Source of the DNA: a virus
IMG/VR virus record: IMGVR_UViG_3300032731_000244
Span: 1 to 46,500 of that record
Length of the DNA stretch: 46,500 nt
Direction: 5' to 3' (one strand)
The position numbers and the translations under genes were made by a program. Below the pieces are notes generated by a model. That model had not been told where the DNA came from, did not search any database, and worked only from the letters and a program-made list of their open reading frames with translations. How positions within the stretch are numbered: the stretch's first letter is position 1; every line of letters begins with the position of its first letter. Below, one piece after another: positions 22,866 through 30,419 of this stretch.

Positions 22866-23093
22866 ATGAGTATTCTACTGAAGGTCAAGAAAGGCGTACC
22901 ACAGAAGATGAAGGCAAGCGACAATCGCAGCTTTGACGTTTGGATGCGCGCGGTAGACAAGCTGGTCGGCTATCGCGGATTGTCCGTCTACGATCTGCCT
23001 GACTACTGCTACCGAGACTGGTACGACAGTCGGCTCAGGCCCATCCGCGCAGCGAACCGGGCTCTCAAGAATGCAGCAGGGGACTACTTCTAG
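22866..23093 (+). CDS. Small early protein of unknown function
   Basis: 75 residues; AGGAGGCAAC before the ATG. Basic N-terminus (MSILLKVKKGVPQKMKASDN), then FDVWMRAVDKLVGYRGLSVY, DLPDYCYRDWYDSRLRP. Similar short proteins with a D-x-W-Y-D motif occur in many phages without known function. Confidence 0.68.
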   Translation: MSILLKVKKGVPQKMKASDNRSFDVWMRAVDKLVGYRGLSVYDLPDYCYRDWYDSRLRPIRAANRALKNAAGDYF

Positions 23094-23218
23094 CCGATAC
23101 CTAACAGAGCTGAACGACTCGACAACAGAATAGGCGGCCAGCGCTTCGGTCGCCAATCGTGGCCAGCAGATCGGCTGCTAGCCAGGTAGAAGACCGAAGC
23201 AACAGGAGGAGCAAGGAG

Positions 23219-23614
23219 ATGCTAGCAAAGGCAGTTTGCGACCAGTGCGGGCAATCGTGCATCAGCGACGGGCCAACAACAGGCTATGGAACCGACCCCG
23301 AGACAGGCGACCGCTTGTGCTTCCGCTGCTGCGGGCTGGCAGACGCAGAGCGGATGATAGAAGACGGCCGAGCGGTTCTGTACTTGGGCGACGGCCAAGT
23401 AACCAACTGGCCTGGCAGTTTACACTTTGATGTCGGGGAGCCGCGCCAAGGCAGACACAACATAGCGGGCACACGCTATGATGTCTGGTTCATAGGTCCG
23501 GTCGGCCAGGCCTGGTGGGGAGTGCAATACGGGGAATGGACTCAGCTCTGTCATTGCAGACGCCTACAGCCGGGCGGAGCAGCAGCACGGGACGTACTAG
23601 GATCTGGCCTATGA
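23219..23614 (+). CDS. Zinc-ribbon phage protein of unknown function
   Basis: 131 residues from the ATG at 23219 after AGGAGGAGCAAGGAG. N-terminal ribbon VCDQCGQSC...RLCFRCCG. Then VLYLGDGQVTNWPGSLHFDV, RHNIAGTRYDVWFIGP and GEWTQLCHCRRL, a conserved-looking domain seen in phage accessory genes. No activity can be named. Confidence 0.7.
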   Translation: MLAKAVCDQCGQSCISDGPTTGYGTDPETGDRLCFRCCGLADAERMIEDGRAVLYLGDGQVTNWPGSLHFDVGEPRQGRHNIAGTRYDVWFIGPVGQAWWGVQYGEWTQLCHCRRLQPGGAAARDVLGSGL

Positions 23615-23620
23615 TCAAAA

Positions 23621-23636
23621 GGAGCCTTCGGGCTCC
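23621..23636 (+). other. UUCG-tetraloop hairpin
   Basis: GGAGCC-TTCG-GGCTCC directly after the gene ending at 23614. No U-run on the plus strand; on the minus strand a TTTTGATC follows. Likely an mRNA stability or punctuation element, as another TTCG hairpin occurs at 28435-28450. Confidence 0.55.
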
Positions 23637-23690
23637 AATCATGGGCCAGACGTCGGGTCAGGCCCAGGTAGAAGGCCGAAGGAGAGAATG

Positions 23691-23894
23691 ATGTCCAAGT
23701 ATGCGGTCAGGCGCGTGTTCACGGGCGGGATATCCGCCTACCACGGGGAGAGTGTAGCGGCTGTGCCCAAGATGCCCGAGCCGTGCCATGGGGATTGCGC
23801 CCACTGCGCCCAAGTAGGCATCGGCCGCAATACTCGTCGCCTATCCAGTGGGCGCAGTATTGAAACTGGGCTACCTAGCGACGAAACAGACTGA
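23691..23894 (+). CDS. Small protein of unknown function, low confidence
   Basis: 67 residues; AAGGAG six bases before the ATG at 23691. Sequence MSKYAVRRVFTGGISAYHGE then CHGDCAHCAQVG could bind metal. The 3' half is polar and low-complexity. The DNA contains inverted CAATACT/AGTATTG repeats. Confidence 0.45.
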   Translation: MSKYAVRRVFTGGISAYHGESVAAVPKMPEPCHGDCAHCAQVGIGRNTRRLSSGRSIETGLPSDETD

Positions 23895-23946
23895 GCCGTG
23901 CCCCAAAGACCCATCGGTGGTTCTGGTGGCAGAACGATGCTACTGT

Positions 23947-23961
23947 TGCACAAATGTGCAA
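23947..23961. promoter_or_regulatory. Operator-like palindrome, site 2
   Basis: TGCACAAATGTGCAA, one base different from the site at 22230-22244. It lies in a roughly 140-base gap between early genes, with an ATGTGCAA half-site at 23994-24001. No clear promoter was found beside it. Confidence 0.45.
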
Positions 23962-23977
23962 GCGTGAATGCCGAAGA

Positions 23978-23995
23978 ATAGCCCGTTCGGGCTAT
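23978..23995 (+). other. Intercistronic hairpin
   Basis: ATAGCCC-GTTC-GGGCTAT, a perfect 7-base-pair stem with a four-base loop, no U-run. Confidence 0.5.
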
Positions 23996-24034
23996 GTGCA
24001 AGTTATCAGTAGCCGTACCGAAGGGAGGCTAGGA

Positions 24035-24361
24035 ATGCCGAAAGTGGGGACTGCGCCCTGCTGCGCCCGTAGAATTGAGGCAAAGTGGGGAGTGTGCCCT
24101 ATTGCTACGCCTGTGATTCCGACGAAGTGGGGATTATTGCCCAAGCAGATGTACCGAAACGGAGGCTATACAATGTTCAGGCCGAGAATATTATACTGGG
24201 TGATGGGAACAATCGCCGCCATCAATCGCTGGACACATCCCGGGGTTGATGAATGGGACAATGTACACTGCGGTGGCGTACATAACTGGGCGGAGGGGCA
24301 ATACTTCCGCATTTGGGCCGAGTTGGGACACCCAAATTTGCAAGGCAAGTTTTCTAGGTAG
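24035..24361 (+). CDS. Protein with 14-residue repeats; alternative internal start at 24173
   Basis: 108 residues from the ATG at 24035 (after GGGAGGCTAGGA), or 62 residues from the ATG at 24173 (after GGAGGCTATACA). Both signals are strong and both are preceded by the same GTACCGAA sequence. Residues 1-42 repeat a K(V/W)G..P.. unit about every 14 residues. The C-terminal part (MFRPRILYWVMGTIAAINRW, HNWAEGQYFRIWAELGHPN) looks like the functional domain, so the upstream part may be a duplicated leader. Not recognised. Confidence 0.5.
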   Translation: MPKVGTAPCCARRIEAKWGVCPIATPVIPTKWGLLPKQMYRNGGYTMFRPRILYWVMGTIAAINRWTHPGVDEWDNVHCGGVHNWAEGQYFRIWAELGHPNLQGKFSR

Positions 24362-24367
24362 GCTGAA

Positions 24368-24808
24368 ATGTCAACAGCCTACCGAGTCTACTTGATAGCG
24401 GCCCAGATCAGAAGCGGCGAAACTGCCAGTGTCTATATTTGGCGAACGCCGCGAGGCGATGCGCGGCATTACGAGACGACAGCAAAGCACGCACAGCAAC
24501 TCATGGCAGCATTGCCGCCCCTTGGCTCAATAGAAGTCTGGCCATGGCATCAAGGCGGCTGGGGCTGGCGCTGGATGTTGCCCAAGACATCCTCGGGCCG
24601 ATTTTCACTGGCAGAAAAGCCCCAGTGTGCCTCTGCGTTGCCATATTGTGGCCTAGTTGCTTGGCAATGCCCAAGATGCGAGCGCTACTTTTGCCCCGCC
24701 TGTTGGTCGGAGGAGGACGGCGGCCTATGTACTAGATGCGCGATTGAAAAAGACCCTAGCTGGGCTGCTAATTTTGACGAGCCTGGGTTCCCATATGCTG
24801 GAAGGTAG
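24368..24808 (+). CDS. Zinc-ribbon protein of unknown function
   Basis: 146 residues; AGGTAGGCTGAA precedes the ATG. The N-terminal half is an alpha/beta stretch (YRVYLIAAQIRSGETASVYI, KHAQQLMAALPPLGS). The C-terminal half holds CPRCERYFCPACW...GGLCTRC, a double-CxxC zinc site. No family recognised. Confidence 0.65.
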   Translation: MSTAYRVYLIAAQIRSGETASVYIWRTPRGDARHYETTAKHAQQLMAALPPLGSIEVWPWHQGGWGWRWMLPKTSSGRFSLAEKPQCASALPYCGLVAWQCPRCERYFCPACWSEEDGGLCTRCAIEKDPSWAANFDEPGFPYAGR

Positions 24809-24834
24809 CCCAAAAACAGAGGAGGCAGTATGCA

Positions 24835-25083
24835 ATGCCAGGCAAGCGCGTGATTACAGTTTCGATGTACGCAGGGCCACTGTGCGGCAATGTGCTCCGG
24901 GTTGAATGGTGGGGCCAGAACGGGCACCTGAAGCGGTCGGGTCGCCACCACTTGTCCGAGGCCGCAGTCCGAAAGGTAGCCAAGCGGCTCAGCAGCATGC
25001 GCCGCGGGTCGTTTCGCCCCTTCTTGGCTGGGTATCCTGGTTGGGTGTGGCAGCCGGAGCACGCGCCCCAAAGATGCGAATAA
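24835..25083 (+). CDS. Small basic protein of unknown function
   Basis: 82 residues; GGAGG upstream of the ATG. Contains RVEWWGQNGHLKRSGRHHLS and RKVAKRLSSMRRGSFRPF, strongly basic, so possibly nucleic-acid binding. A 90-base gap with weak promoter-like AT-rich bases follows; no clear promoter there. Confidence 0.6.
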   Translation: MPGKRVITVSMYAGPLCGNVLRVEWWGQNGHLKRSGRHHLSEAAVRKVAKRLSSMRRGSFRPFLAGYPGWVWQPEHAPQRCE

Positions 25084-25176
25084 AGACGATTGTACTCTCA
25101 GCATTCTGACACAGAGCTGACACATTCGCGATATAACATATGGTAGACGCCAGACACACACACAGGAGGCAGTACA

Positions 25177-25815
25177 ATGATAACCGCAGCACAGAGAACA
25201 CGATTTGAGGCTAGGGAACAGCGCGAGCGGGATCAGTTGGCGAGGGGGACAACGCTGCTGGTGGAGATGACCAGGACACTAGACGGGGGCGCGTGGGCTA
25301 TAGTCCAGCGTGACCATATGCGTTATCTTGAGAAGGACGGCAAGCAGATCCTGATTCGCCCCGACCTTCAGAAGCGGCGCCTCCAGCTAGTTGGCGTGAC
25401 GCCCCGGCTGCCTGCGACTGCGCCGTACCGGGTGGGTGCCGTTGCGCCTTCGATCACTGTTTCTATTGATCGCTCGGCGGCGGCAGTTGCGCGCGATGTA
25501 GAGCGGCGGCTATTGCCGAAGCAGGAGGCTGCAGTAGCGGAGCAGGCCCAGAGTGTCGCCAAGTGGCAAGCGAGCACCGATTCGCTAGAGGCATTCGCAC
25601 AGCGGCTCGCTGCGGCTGCGGGGTCCAGCGTGGACGCAATCGGCCGGGGCAGTGGCCGAGACTATCGGCGCATCAGCCTATACACTGGCACGATGGCCAT
25701 AGGCGGCAAGGTCGAGATCGGCAGCGCTACGTCAGCGCGGTTTGAGATCAGCGTCAGCGGCGCGGCCAATGCCGAGCGGATTGCTGCACTGTTGCACGAG
25801 CTGAACACCCAGTAG
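25177..25815 (+). CDS. Protein of unknown function with helical N-terminus
   Basis: 212 residues; ACAGGAGGCAGTACA precedes the ATG. N-terminal helix (RTRFEAREQRERDQLARGTT), central alpha-helical AAAVARDVERRLLPKQEAAV, C-terminal beta region (SLYTGTMAIGGKVEIGSATS). No motif recognised. It is the longest gene of the early accessory block. Confidence 0.7.
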   Translation: MITAAQRTRFEAREQRERDQLARGTTLLVEMTRTLDGGAWAIVQRDHMRYLEKDGKQILIRPDLQKRRLQLVGVTPRLPATAPYRVGAVAPSITVSIDRSAAAVARDVERRLLPKQEAAVAEQAQSVAKWQASTDSLEAFAQRLAAAAGSSVDAIGRGSGRDYRRISLYTGTMAIGGKVEIGSATSARFEISVSGAANAERIAALLHELNTQ

Positions 25816-25913
25816 ATCGCCCATCGACCCAGCGCGCCAGCAGCAGCAGTTGCGTTGTTGACGCGCTGCCGTCGGCAGACGATTGCCGTATTATATCCAA
25901 CAGGAGGCTAGTA

Positions 25914-26267
25914 ATGCCGAAACACAAGTATCTGTGCCGAAATAGGCCGCCCGACTCGTTCAACATTCCACGTGATGGCTTGCTCCAAATTGATCGCTGG
26001 GAATGGGCCGAACGACACGCAAGCGGAGCCATCACGTTCGGGACTGTGACCTACAGCCGCAGGTTGACGCGGGAAGAGATTAGCAACCATGGGTTACGCC
26101 CAGATTCAGAGCTTGAGCGTGCCCAACTTGAGCTGGAGCGCTGGACTGGCGATGACATCGTAGCCGTATATCGCGGCATGCCCAGCGAGAAGCTTGCTCA
26201 ATGCCCGACCGACGAGCTCGCTCGGGCAATCTTAATTCTCAGGCAGCTGGAGGAGGCAAATGATTGA
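25914..26267 (+). CDS. Small early protein of unknown function
   Basis: 117 residues; AGGAGGCTAGTA precedes the ATG. Contains LLQIDRWEWAERHASGAITF and a helical acidic C-terminus (ELERAQLELERWTGDDIV). Overlaps the next gene by eight bases. Unknown function. Confidence 0.65.
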   Translation: MPKHKYLCRNRPPDSFNIPRDGLLQIDRWEWAERHASGAITFGTVTYSRRLTREEISNHGLRPDSELERAQLELERWTGDDIVAVYRGMPSEKLAQCPTDELARAILILRQLEEAND

Positions 26268-26484
26268 CGTCAAGATGATCCTTATGGAGCGCGACTCGGA
26301 CGACATTATCGAGGTATACCACACGCTGCTGCCCCAAGTGCCGCCCCGGGGAGCGGTTGTCATCATAAACTGGGGGGACGCCCGCGGCCGCGTGACCTAC
26401 AGCGACTGGTATATTACAACGCCCGTCCCACGCAGCGGTGCGGCGATTCATCATGTGACCATTGGCCTCAAGGATATGTCCTAG
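26260..26484 (+). CDS. Small early protein of unknown function
   Basis: 74 residues; GGAGGCAA upstream. Beta-rich (MIDVKMILMERDSDDIIEVY, GAVVIINWGDARGRVTYSDW). Not recognised. Confidence 0.62.
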   Translation: MIDVKMILMERDSDDIIEVYHTLLPQVPPRGAVVIINWGDARGRVTYSDWYITTPVPRSGAAIHHVTIGLKDMS

Positions 26485-26524
26485 CGTGCCCAAACAACAG
26501 AGGCAGCAAGAGACAGGGGAAACA

Positions 26525-26689
26525 ATGACATCAGAAGACATTGACGTCGTATTAGATACTGGCGGCGGAGTCTCCACAGTTGACAAAGAGGCACGTGCCG
26601 AAATCGCCCAGCTGAAACAAGAAGTGGCCGAGTTGCGTGCCGAGATAGACGACATTAACCGATGCCTAGCCGAGCTAATGAATGCATAA
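26525..26689 (+). CDS. 54-residue coiled-coil protein
   Basis: ATG at 26525 after GGGGAAACA. Residues 22-50 (ARAEIAQLKQEVAELRAEID) are a clear coiled coil, similar to the start of the late protein at 15229. No other domain. Confidence 0.58.
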   Translation: MTSEDIDVVLDTGGGVSTVDKEARAEIAQLKQEVAELRAEIDDINRCLAELMNA

Positions 26690-26703
26690 TGGAGGGTAGC
26701 ACG

Positions 26704-26910
26704 ATGCCGAAGATCAGACACAAGATTCGTAACGGGATCGTGCTCGGGCTGGCCTTTGGCAGCGCGATGTGGATAGCAGCATATGGCGCAGCGACCGTCA
26801 GGCGCTATGTGCTGTTCGGCGTTGTATATGGCGACTGGCTGAACGACTCGGTGACGCATCTGCCCCAGTTCGTCCAGGCCATTGCCCTACAGATCGTAAA
26901 GGGAGGCTAG
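26704..26910 (+). CDS. Small membrane protein
   Basis: 68 residues from the ATG at 26704 (GGAGGGTAGCACG upstream). Basic N-terminus MPKIRHKIRNG, then the membrane span IVLGLAFGSAMWIAAYGAAT, then a polar tail. Unknown role. Confidence 0.62.
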   Translation: MPKIRHKIRNGIVLGLAFGSAMWIAAYGAATVRRYVLFGVVYGDWLNDSVTHLPQFVQAIALQIVKGG

Positions 26911-26913
26911 AAA

Positions 26914-27345
26914 ATGCCACTAGGAACAGATCGGATGAGTCAGAGAGGTATGGTGCGCGAATACGTCGCGAACTGGACGCGGGCCGAAGAGGACGCCGGA
27001 AGTGTCAATTCATTGGTCATCGCCGTAACAATGAATGCCGTAGTCGGACGCTTCGTGACCAACGCGCTTGCCGAGCGATGGGTGCAGTATGTCAATGAAG
27101 TTGGAGGACGCTCGCTACTGGAAGCGGTCGAGGGCGACCCGCTTGCGTTCGTGGAAAATGCGGGGTATTTGGCGGCGCTTCAGGCCGAACTAGACAGCTT
27201 CGCCGACCAGATATTCGACGCCCTAACAAGTGCGGGCATAGTCGTTGAAAATGGAGGCGATGACACGCCCATTAGCGACTGGCTCAGCGAGATGGCGCGC
27301 AAGCAGGTAGATGACAATGGCAACAAGAGAACCGATCAGCCGTAG
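26914..27345 (+). CDS. Early protein of unknown function
   Basis: 143 residues; GGGAGGCTAGAAA upstream. Helical throughout (VIAVTMNAVVGRFVTNALAE, GYLAALQAELDSFADQIFDA), with an acidic surface. Not recognised. Confidence 0.66.
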   Translation: MPLGTDRMSQRGMVREYVANWTRAEEDAGSVNSLVIAVTMNAVVGRFVTNALAERWVQYVNEVGGRSLLEAVEGDPLAFVENAGYLAALQAELDSFADQIFDALTSAGIVVENGGDDTPISDWLSEMARKQVDDNGNKRTDQP

Positions 27346-27526
27346 CGCGCGTCTCGTCATCAGGCGAGACGCCGTGCTCAATCGGGTGGGACGCCGGGGC
27401 AAGTTCCTCGGCTCCCACCGCTTCACAGAGTCGTGTGACGCCCACACGATCAGGGATCGTCAGACGGGCCGCCGAATTGTCGTCGTTAAGAGCGGAGCGA
27501 ATAAGGGCCTGTATGAGTTCGCATAA
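27317..27526 (+). CDS. Small basic protein of unknown function
   Basis: 69 residues from 27317 (AGGT upstream; two more residues if 27311 is used). Overlaps the preceding gene by 29 bases. Very basic (SARLVIRRDAVLNRVGRRGK, IRDRQTGRRIVVVKSGANKG), possibly nucleic-acid binding. Confidence 0.5.
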   Translation: MATREPISRSARLVIRRDAVLNRVGRRGKFLGSHRFTESCDAHTIRDRQTGRRIVVVKSGANKGLYEFA

Positions 27527-27535
27527 GGAGGCTAG

Positions 27536-27730
27536 ATGATGGCATATATCCAGTGGAAGCACTTTCGGAAACCAAGAAACGACATTGAAAACAGGGCTAT
27601 CCCGCTGGTGCTAGCCTGGAAGACTCTCGGGCTGTTAACATCGTCGGGGTTGCCAGAAGACGTCGAGGCTGGCCTGCAAGTTATTGATCGGCGCATTAGA
27701 TCATTGGCCCAGGCACTGAAAGATCGCTAA
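27536..27730 (+). CDS. Small helical protein of unknown function
   Basis: 64 residues; AAGGAGGCTAG directly before two possible ATG codons. Helical (IPLVLAWKTLGLLTSSGLPE, DRRIRSLAQALKDR). Not recognised. Confidence 0.6.
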   Translation: MMAYIQWKHFRKPRNDIENRAIPLVLAWKTLGLLTSSGLPEDVEAGLQVIDRRIRSLAQALKDR

Positions 27731-27745
27731 GTGGGAGGTAGCGAC

Positions 27746-28069
27746 ATGAAATACTGGAAAGGCATGATGAATTGGCCCATTGACCCCGATGTTACATGCC
27801 AGACATGCGGAAAGAAGTTTGCCGAAGCTGGCATTGTCGGGACCATTCTCGGCACCGGATTGACGTGGGGCCTAGTCCACGGCGAGTGCCGATGCAATAT
27901 ATGCCACACGCACTATCACATGCGCGATGAAGACCGCGTGTTGATAAGGCCGACCTGCTGGCTCAAAGAAGAGTACAAGGCAGCGGCCAAGGCTGGATGG
28001 GAAATGTTCGGCGTCCCCATCGACGAGTTTACCGACGAACAGTGGGCGAAAGCCCAGGAGGCAACATGA
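27746..28069 (+). CDS. Cys-rich small protein of unknown function
   Basis: 107 residues; GGGAGGTAGCGAC precedes the ATG. Two CxxC pairs: DVTCQTCGKKF and ECRCNICHTHYH, with a glycine-rich stretch between them, suggesting one zinc site. C-terminal helix ends EFTDEQWAKAQEAT. Four-base overlap with the next gene. Confidence 0.65.
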   Translation: MKYWKGMMNWPIDPDVTCQTCGKKFAEAGIVGTILGTGLTWGLVHGECRCNICHTHYHMRDEDRVLIRPTCWLKEEYKAAAKAGWEMFGVPIDEFTDEQWAKAQEAT

Positions 28070-28428
28070 ACCAAGACGAGTTTGAGACGTTGATAAGCTC
28101 GCTGGCATCACAGTACGCCGATGCGTGCAATGAGGAGATCGAGGCACTGAAAGCCGAGATGACGGCCCAGAGGCTCTTCGCTGCTGCCGAGACAGCAGCC
28201 CTGTCTGTCGCATATGGAAGCGGGCAGATCACAGGGAAGAATGCCGAACTGCGCAAGATACAATGCAACGAGGCCCTGATTGCGTCTGGCCTCTACAATA
28301 CGCGCCTCTCGCAGCACGAGCTTGCTATACTTGACCGCAAAGCGGCGACCGCCGTGCGCGTCGGCGTCGAGCACGAGTGGAAGCTGTGGCGTGCGTGGCT
28401 GGCGTCGCAGCAAGGAGGAAGCGAATGA
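28066..28428 (+). CDS. Helical protein of unknown function
   Basis: 120 residues; CAGGAGGCAAC before the ATG. Nearly all helix (EEIEALKAEMTAQRLFAAAE, RLSQHELAILDRKAATAVRV). Not recognised. Confidence 0.65.
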   Translation: MNQDEFETLISSLASQYADACNEEIEALKAEMTAQRLFAAAETAALSVAYGSGQITGKNAELRKIQCNEALIASGLYNTRLSQHELAILDRKAATAVRVGVEHEWKLWRAWLASQQGGSE

Positions 28429-28434
28429 CATTGC

Positions 28435-28450
28435 CGGGGCTTCGGCCCCG
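28435..28450 (+). other. UUCG-tetraloop hairpin
   Basis: CGGGGC-TTCG-GCCCCG just after the stop at 28428; no U-run. Same type as 23621-23636. Confidence 0.55.
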
Positions 28451-28523
28451 CATCCTGCACCAACAACGCTGCGTTGGCGTGGGCCGAGTGGCCGAAGGTA
28501 TGTACTCAAACAGGAGGCGACCA

Positions 28524-28838
28524 ATGCTTGTCCAGGAGAGTTGTGTCAATGCAACAGAAGGCTATCGCCGCAGCGATAGCGAGGTCTACGATGCGTGGTG
28601 CGACACGCCAGGGGAATTGTTCCGCGAATGCCAGAAAGACCACGGGCGCTGCACAGGCAAGGTCTACATCGACTTGGCAGATGATGAGGTTCAGCAGATC
28701 GGTTGGGTTTTCCAGAAACGGAGACAGTACACCGACTGCAACGAAACGTATCTCGCCGAGACGTGGGTGACTGTGCATACGACAAAGCCGGAACGTTCAA
28801 TTGCCTATCACTACGCCGATCCTGGGAGAGGGATATGA
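28524..28838 (+). CDS. Small early protein of unknown function
   Basis: 104 residues; AGGAGGCGACCA precedes the ATG. Contains YRRSDSEVYDAWCDTPGELF, GKVYIDLADDEVQQIGWVFQ and LAETWVTVHTTKPE, a compact alpha/beta domain seen in other phages without known function. Confidence 0.65.
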   Translation: MLVQESCVNATEGYRRSDSEVYDAWCDTPGELFRECQKDHGRCTGKVYIDLADDEVQQIGWVFQKRRQYTDCNETYLAETWVTVHTTKPERSIAYHYADPGRGI

Positions 28839-29032
28839 CCAAGTTCCAAGTTGGCGACCGCGTTCTCTACAACGCAGAGCCCAGCGATGTGCTGAATGGA
28901 CACGAAGTTGCGGGCGAGATCGTTAGTATCGTCCACAACCTCGCGCTCATTCGGCCAGACGACCGTGCCGCATCTGGTATTATGGTCACGACCCGGCACA
29001 CCAGAGACATCAGACGAAAGGAGAACAAATGA
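28835..29032 (+). CDS. Small protein with KOW/SH3-like strand pattern
   Basis: 65 residues; ATGA overlap with the previous gene. Begins MTKFQVGDRVLYNAEP, then GEIVSIVHNLALIRPDD, the pattern of a small SH3-like barrel, typical of many accessory proteins. Function unknown. Confidence 0.62.
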   Translation: MTKFQVGDRVLYNAEPSDVLNGHEVAGEIVSIVHNLALIRPDDRAASGIMVTTRHTRDIRRKENK

Positions 29033-29280
29033 GTGAGGCGATAACTGTGCCAAGAGGCGAAGATTGTGTCTATGAGTCTGGTATCCGACTCTACGACAGG
29101 CGAGAATTGTACGCTAATAGGCTCCTCTCAATTAACAGATCCGTGTCTGGAGTTACGATACACACAGCAGAGTGGAAGCTAGACGAGCTTGGGCCTGAAG
29201 TCGTCTTGAGCTTGCACCAAATGTCTACGCTGCGCGACTGGCTCTCAAGCCGAATAGCAGAGATAAAGGAGACAGAATGA
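29029..29280 (+). CDS. Small early protein of unknown function
   Basis: 83 residues; AAAGGAGAACAA before the ATG. C-terminal helix VVLSLHQMSTLRDWLSSRIA. Not recognised. Confidence 0.62.
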   Translation: MSEAITVPRGEDCVYESGIRLYDRRELYANRLLSINRSVSGVTIHTAEWKLDELGPEVVLSLHQMSTLRDWLSSRIAEIKETE

Positions 29281-29480
29281 TGGCTTGTGTAACGAAGTGC
29301 CCAGAATGTGGCCAAGATGGTGAGTTGGTGCTGCTCAATGCACGTATTTACCCCCAAGACACCATATACATCCAGGCCGATGGCTTTGTCATTGAAGGCT
29401 CAATGGACACCGAAGACGAACAGATTGAATGCCGCAAATGTGGATGGCATGGCTTCATACAATACGTGGAGGACAAATGA
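29277..29480 (+). CDS. Zinc-ribbon protein of unknown function
   Basis: 67 residues; AAGGAG upstream. CPECGQDGELVLL and IECRKCGWHGFI form a complete four-cysteine ribbon spanning the protein. Unknown target. Confidence 0.65.
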   Translation: MMACVTKCPECGQDGELVLLNARIYPQDTIYIQADGFVIEGSMDTEDEQIECRKCGWHGFIQYVEDK

Positions 29481-29773
29481 AAGAAACCATCGGCGCGGTC
29501 ATCAAGGCCGCCCGAACCGAGGGAATGGGGCTAACACGCGTGGCCTTCGCTACGCTCGTAGCCGTAACCGACCAGACCGTGTACTATTGGGAGACTGCCA
29601 AGCGGCACCCGCACTACGACCACTTCGTGCGTTTACTGGGCGTCGTCCCCCCGTTCTTCGCATTGCGCCTGCTGAGTACAGCCGGAATGGACAATGCCGA
29701 ATGGTGGGCAGTAAGCCTAGTGGACGAGATCGAAAGCGGAATGGCTGATCCCGCAGACATACTCGGACAATGA
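29477..29773 (+). CDS. Helix-turn-helix (XRE-like) regulator
   Basis: 98 residues; TGGAGGACAA before the ATG. Residues 4-55 (IGAVIKAARTEGMGLTRVAF, ATLVAVTDQTVYYWETAKRH) fit an XRE-type helix-turn-helix with YYWE as recognition-helix end. C-terminal helical extension. A second candidate phage repressor besides the gene at 20382. Confidence 0.62.
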   Translation: MKETIGAVIKAARTEGMGLTRVAFATLVAVTDQTVYYWETAKRHPHYDHFVRLLGVVPPFFALRLLSTAGMDNAEWWAVSLVDEIESGMADPADILGQ

Positions 29774-29886
29774 ACCGCGACCAGACACCAGACTTCGCCT
29801 ACATCTACAAGATGCTAGGCTTTGCGATTGCAGTAGCGTTGATGATCGCTATGTGCGGGATGTGTTCCCGCTGTGTGCCGCTGTAA
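29770..29886 (+). CDS. 38-residue membrane protein
   Basis: ATG at 29770 overlaps the previous stop. MNRDQTPDFAYIYK, then a span MLGFAIAVALMIAMCGMCSR and a short Cys-containing end. Its stop is inside the first 20-base direct repeat. Confidence 0.5.
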   Translation: MNRDQTPDFAYIYKMLGFAIAVALMIAMCGMCSRCVPL

Positions 29887-29904
29887 GTTTAATTCCAGAA
29901 TGAA
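29885..29904 (+). repeat. 20-base direct repeat, copy 1
   Basis: AAGTTTAATTCCAGAATGAA, identical to 30399-30418. Together they flank the gene at 29956-30390. A CGTGG...CCACG hairpin follows this copy. Confidence 0.85.
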
Positions 29905-29955
29905 AATCGTCGTGGGCCGCGCATACGCTGACACCACGCGGAAGGAGACGAAACA

Positions 29956-30390
29956 ATGGGTACAAGAGCATCGTTTTGGTTGGGCGACCCGCGCGACCTG
30001 GAGCATCGCGAATGGCTAGGTTGCGTGGCGTGGGACGGGTACGAGTGGAAAGATGACGCTGAATGGGCGGCAATCGGAACTGCGGAGGGGTTTCGAGCCG
30101 CAGTAAGCATCGTGAAGGAACAGAGCGACGACTTCGCCGACCCAGCACGCGGAGGCTGGCCGTTTCCCTGGGCGGACGACATCTTCCTCACAGATTTCAC
30201 CTATGCCTTCTTCGATGGGGCAGTACACTACGCCGTGTACTACAGCCCATTCGTGAAGATTGGCGAGGAGCTTTCTGGTGATGGCAAGGACGACCCATCA
30301 AAGAAAAACGTCCCAAGCCCAAGTGCAGAATGGGATCGCTCGCAGCCAGACTCGATCATGATTTTCTCGGCGCGGCAGCGCGATCCGTAA
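29956..30390 (+). CDS. Widespread phage protein of unknown function in a repeat-flanked cassette
   Basis: 144 residues; GAAGGAGACGAAACA before the ATG. Begins MGTRASFWLGDP, then WLGCVAWDGYEWK and GWPFPWADDIFLTDFTYAFF, motifs I know from phage proteins of unknown role. C-terminal third is a disordered Ser/Pro/Lys stretch. The perfect 20-base direct repeat on each side suggests gain or loss by recombination. Confidence 0.7.
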   Translation: MGTRASFWLGDPRDLEHREWLGCVAWDGYEWKDDAEWAAIGTAEGFRAAVSIVKEQSDDFADPARGGWPFPWADDIFLTDFTYAFFDGAVHYAVYYSPFVKIGEELSGDGKDDPSKKNVPSPSAEWDRSQPDSIMIFSARQRDP

Positions 30391-30398
30391 GCCGAGTC

Positions 30399-30418
30399 AA
30401 GTTTAATTCCAGAATGAA
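30399..30418 (+). repeat. 20-base direct repeat, copy 2
   Basis: Identical to 29885-29904, 514 bases away, just after the stop of the flanked gene. Followed directly by a 12-base-pair hairpin. Confidence 0.85.
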
Positions 30419-30419
30419 G

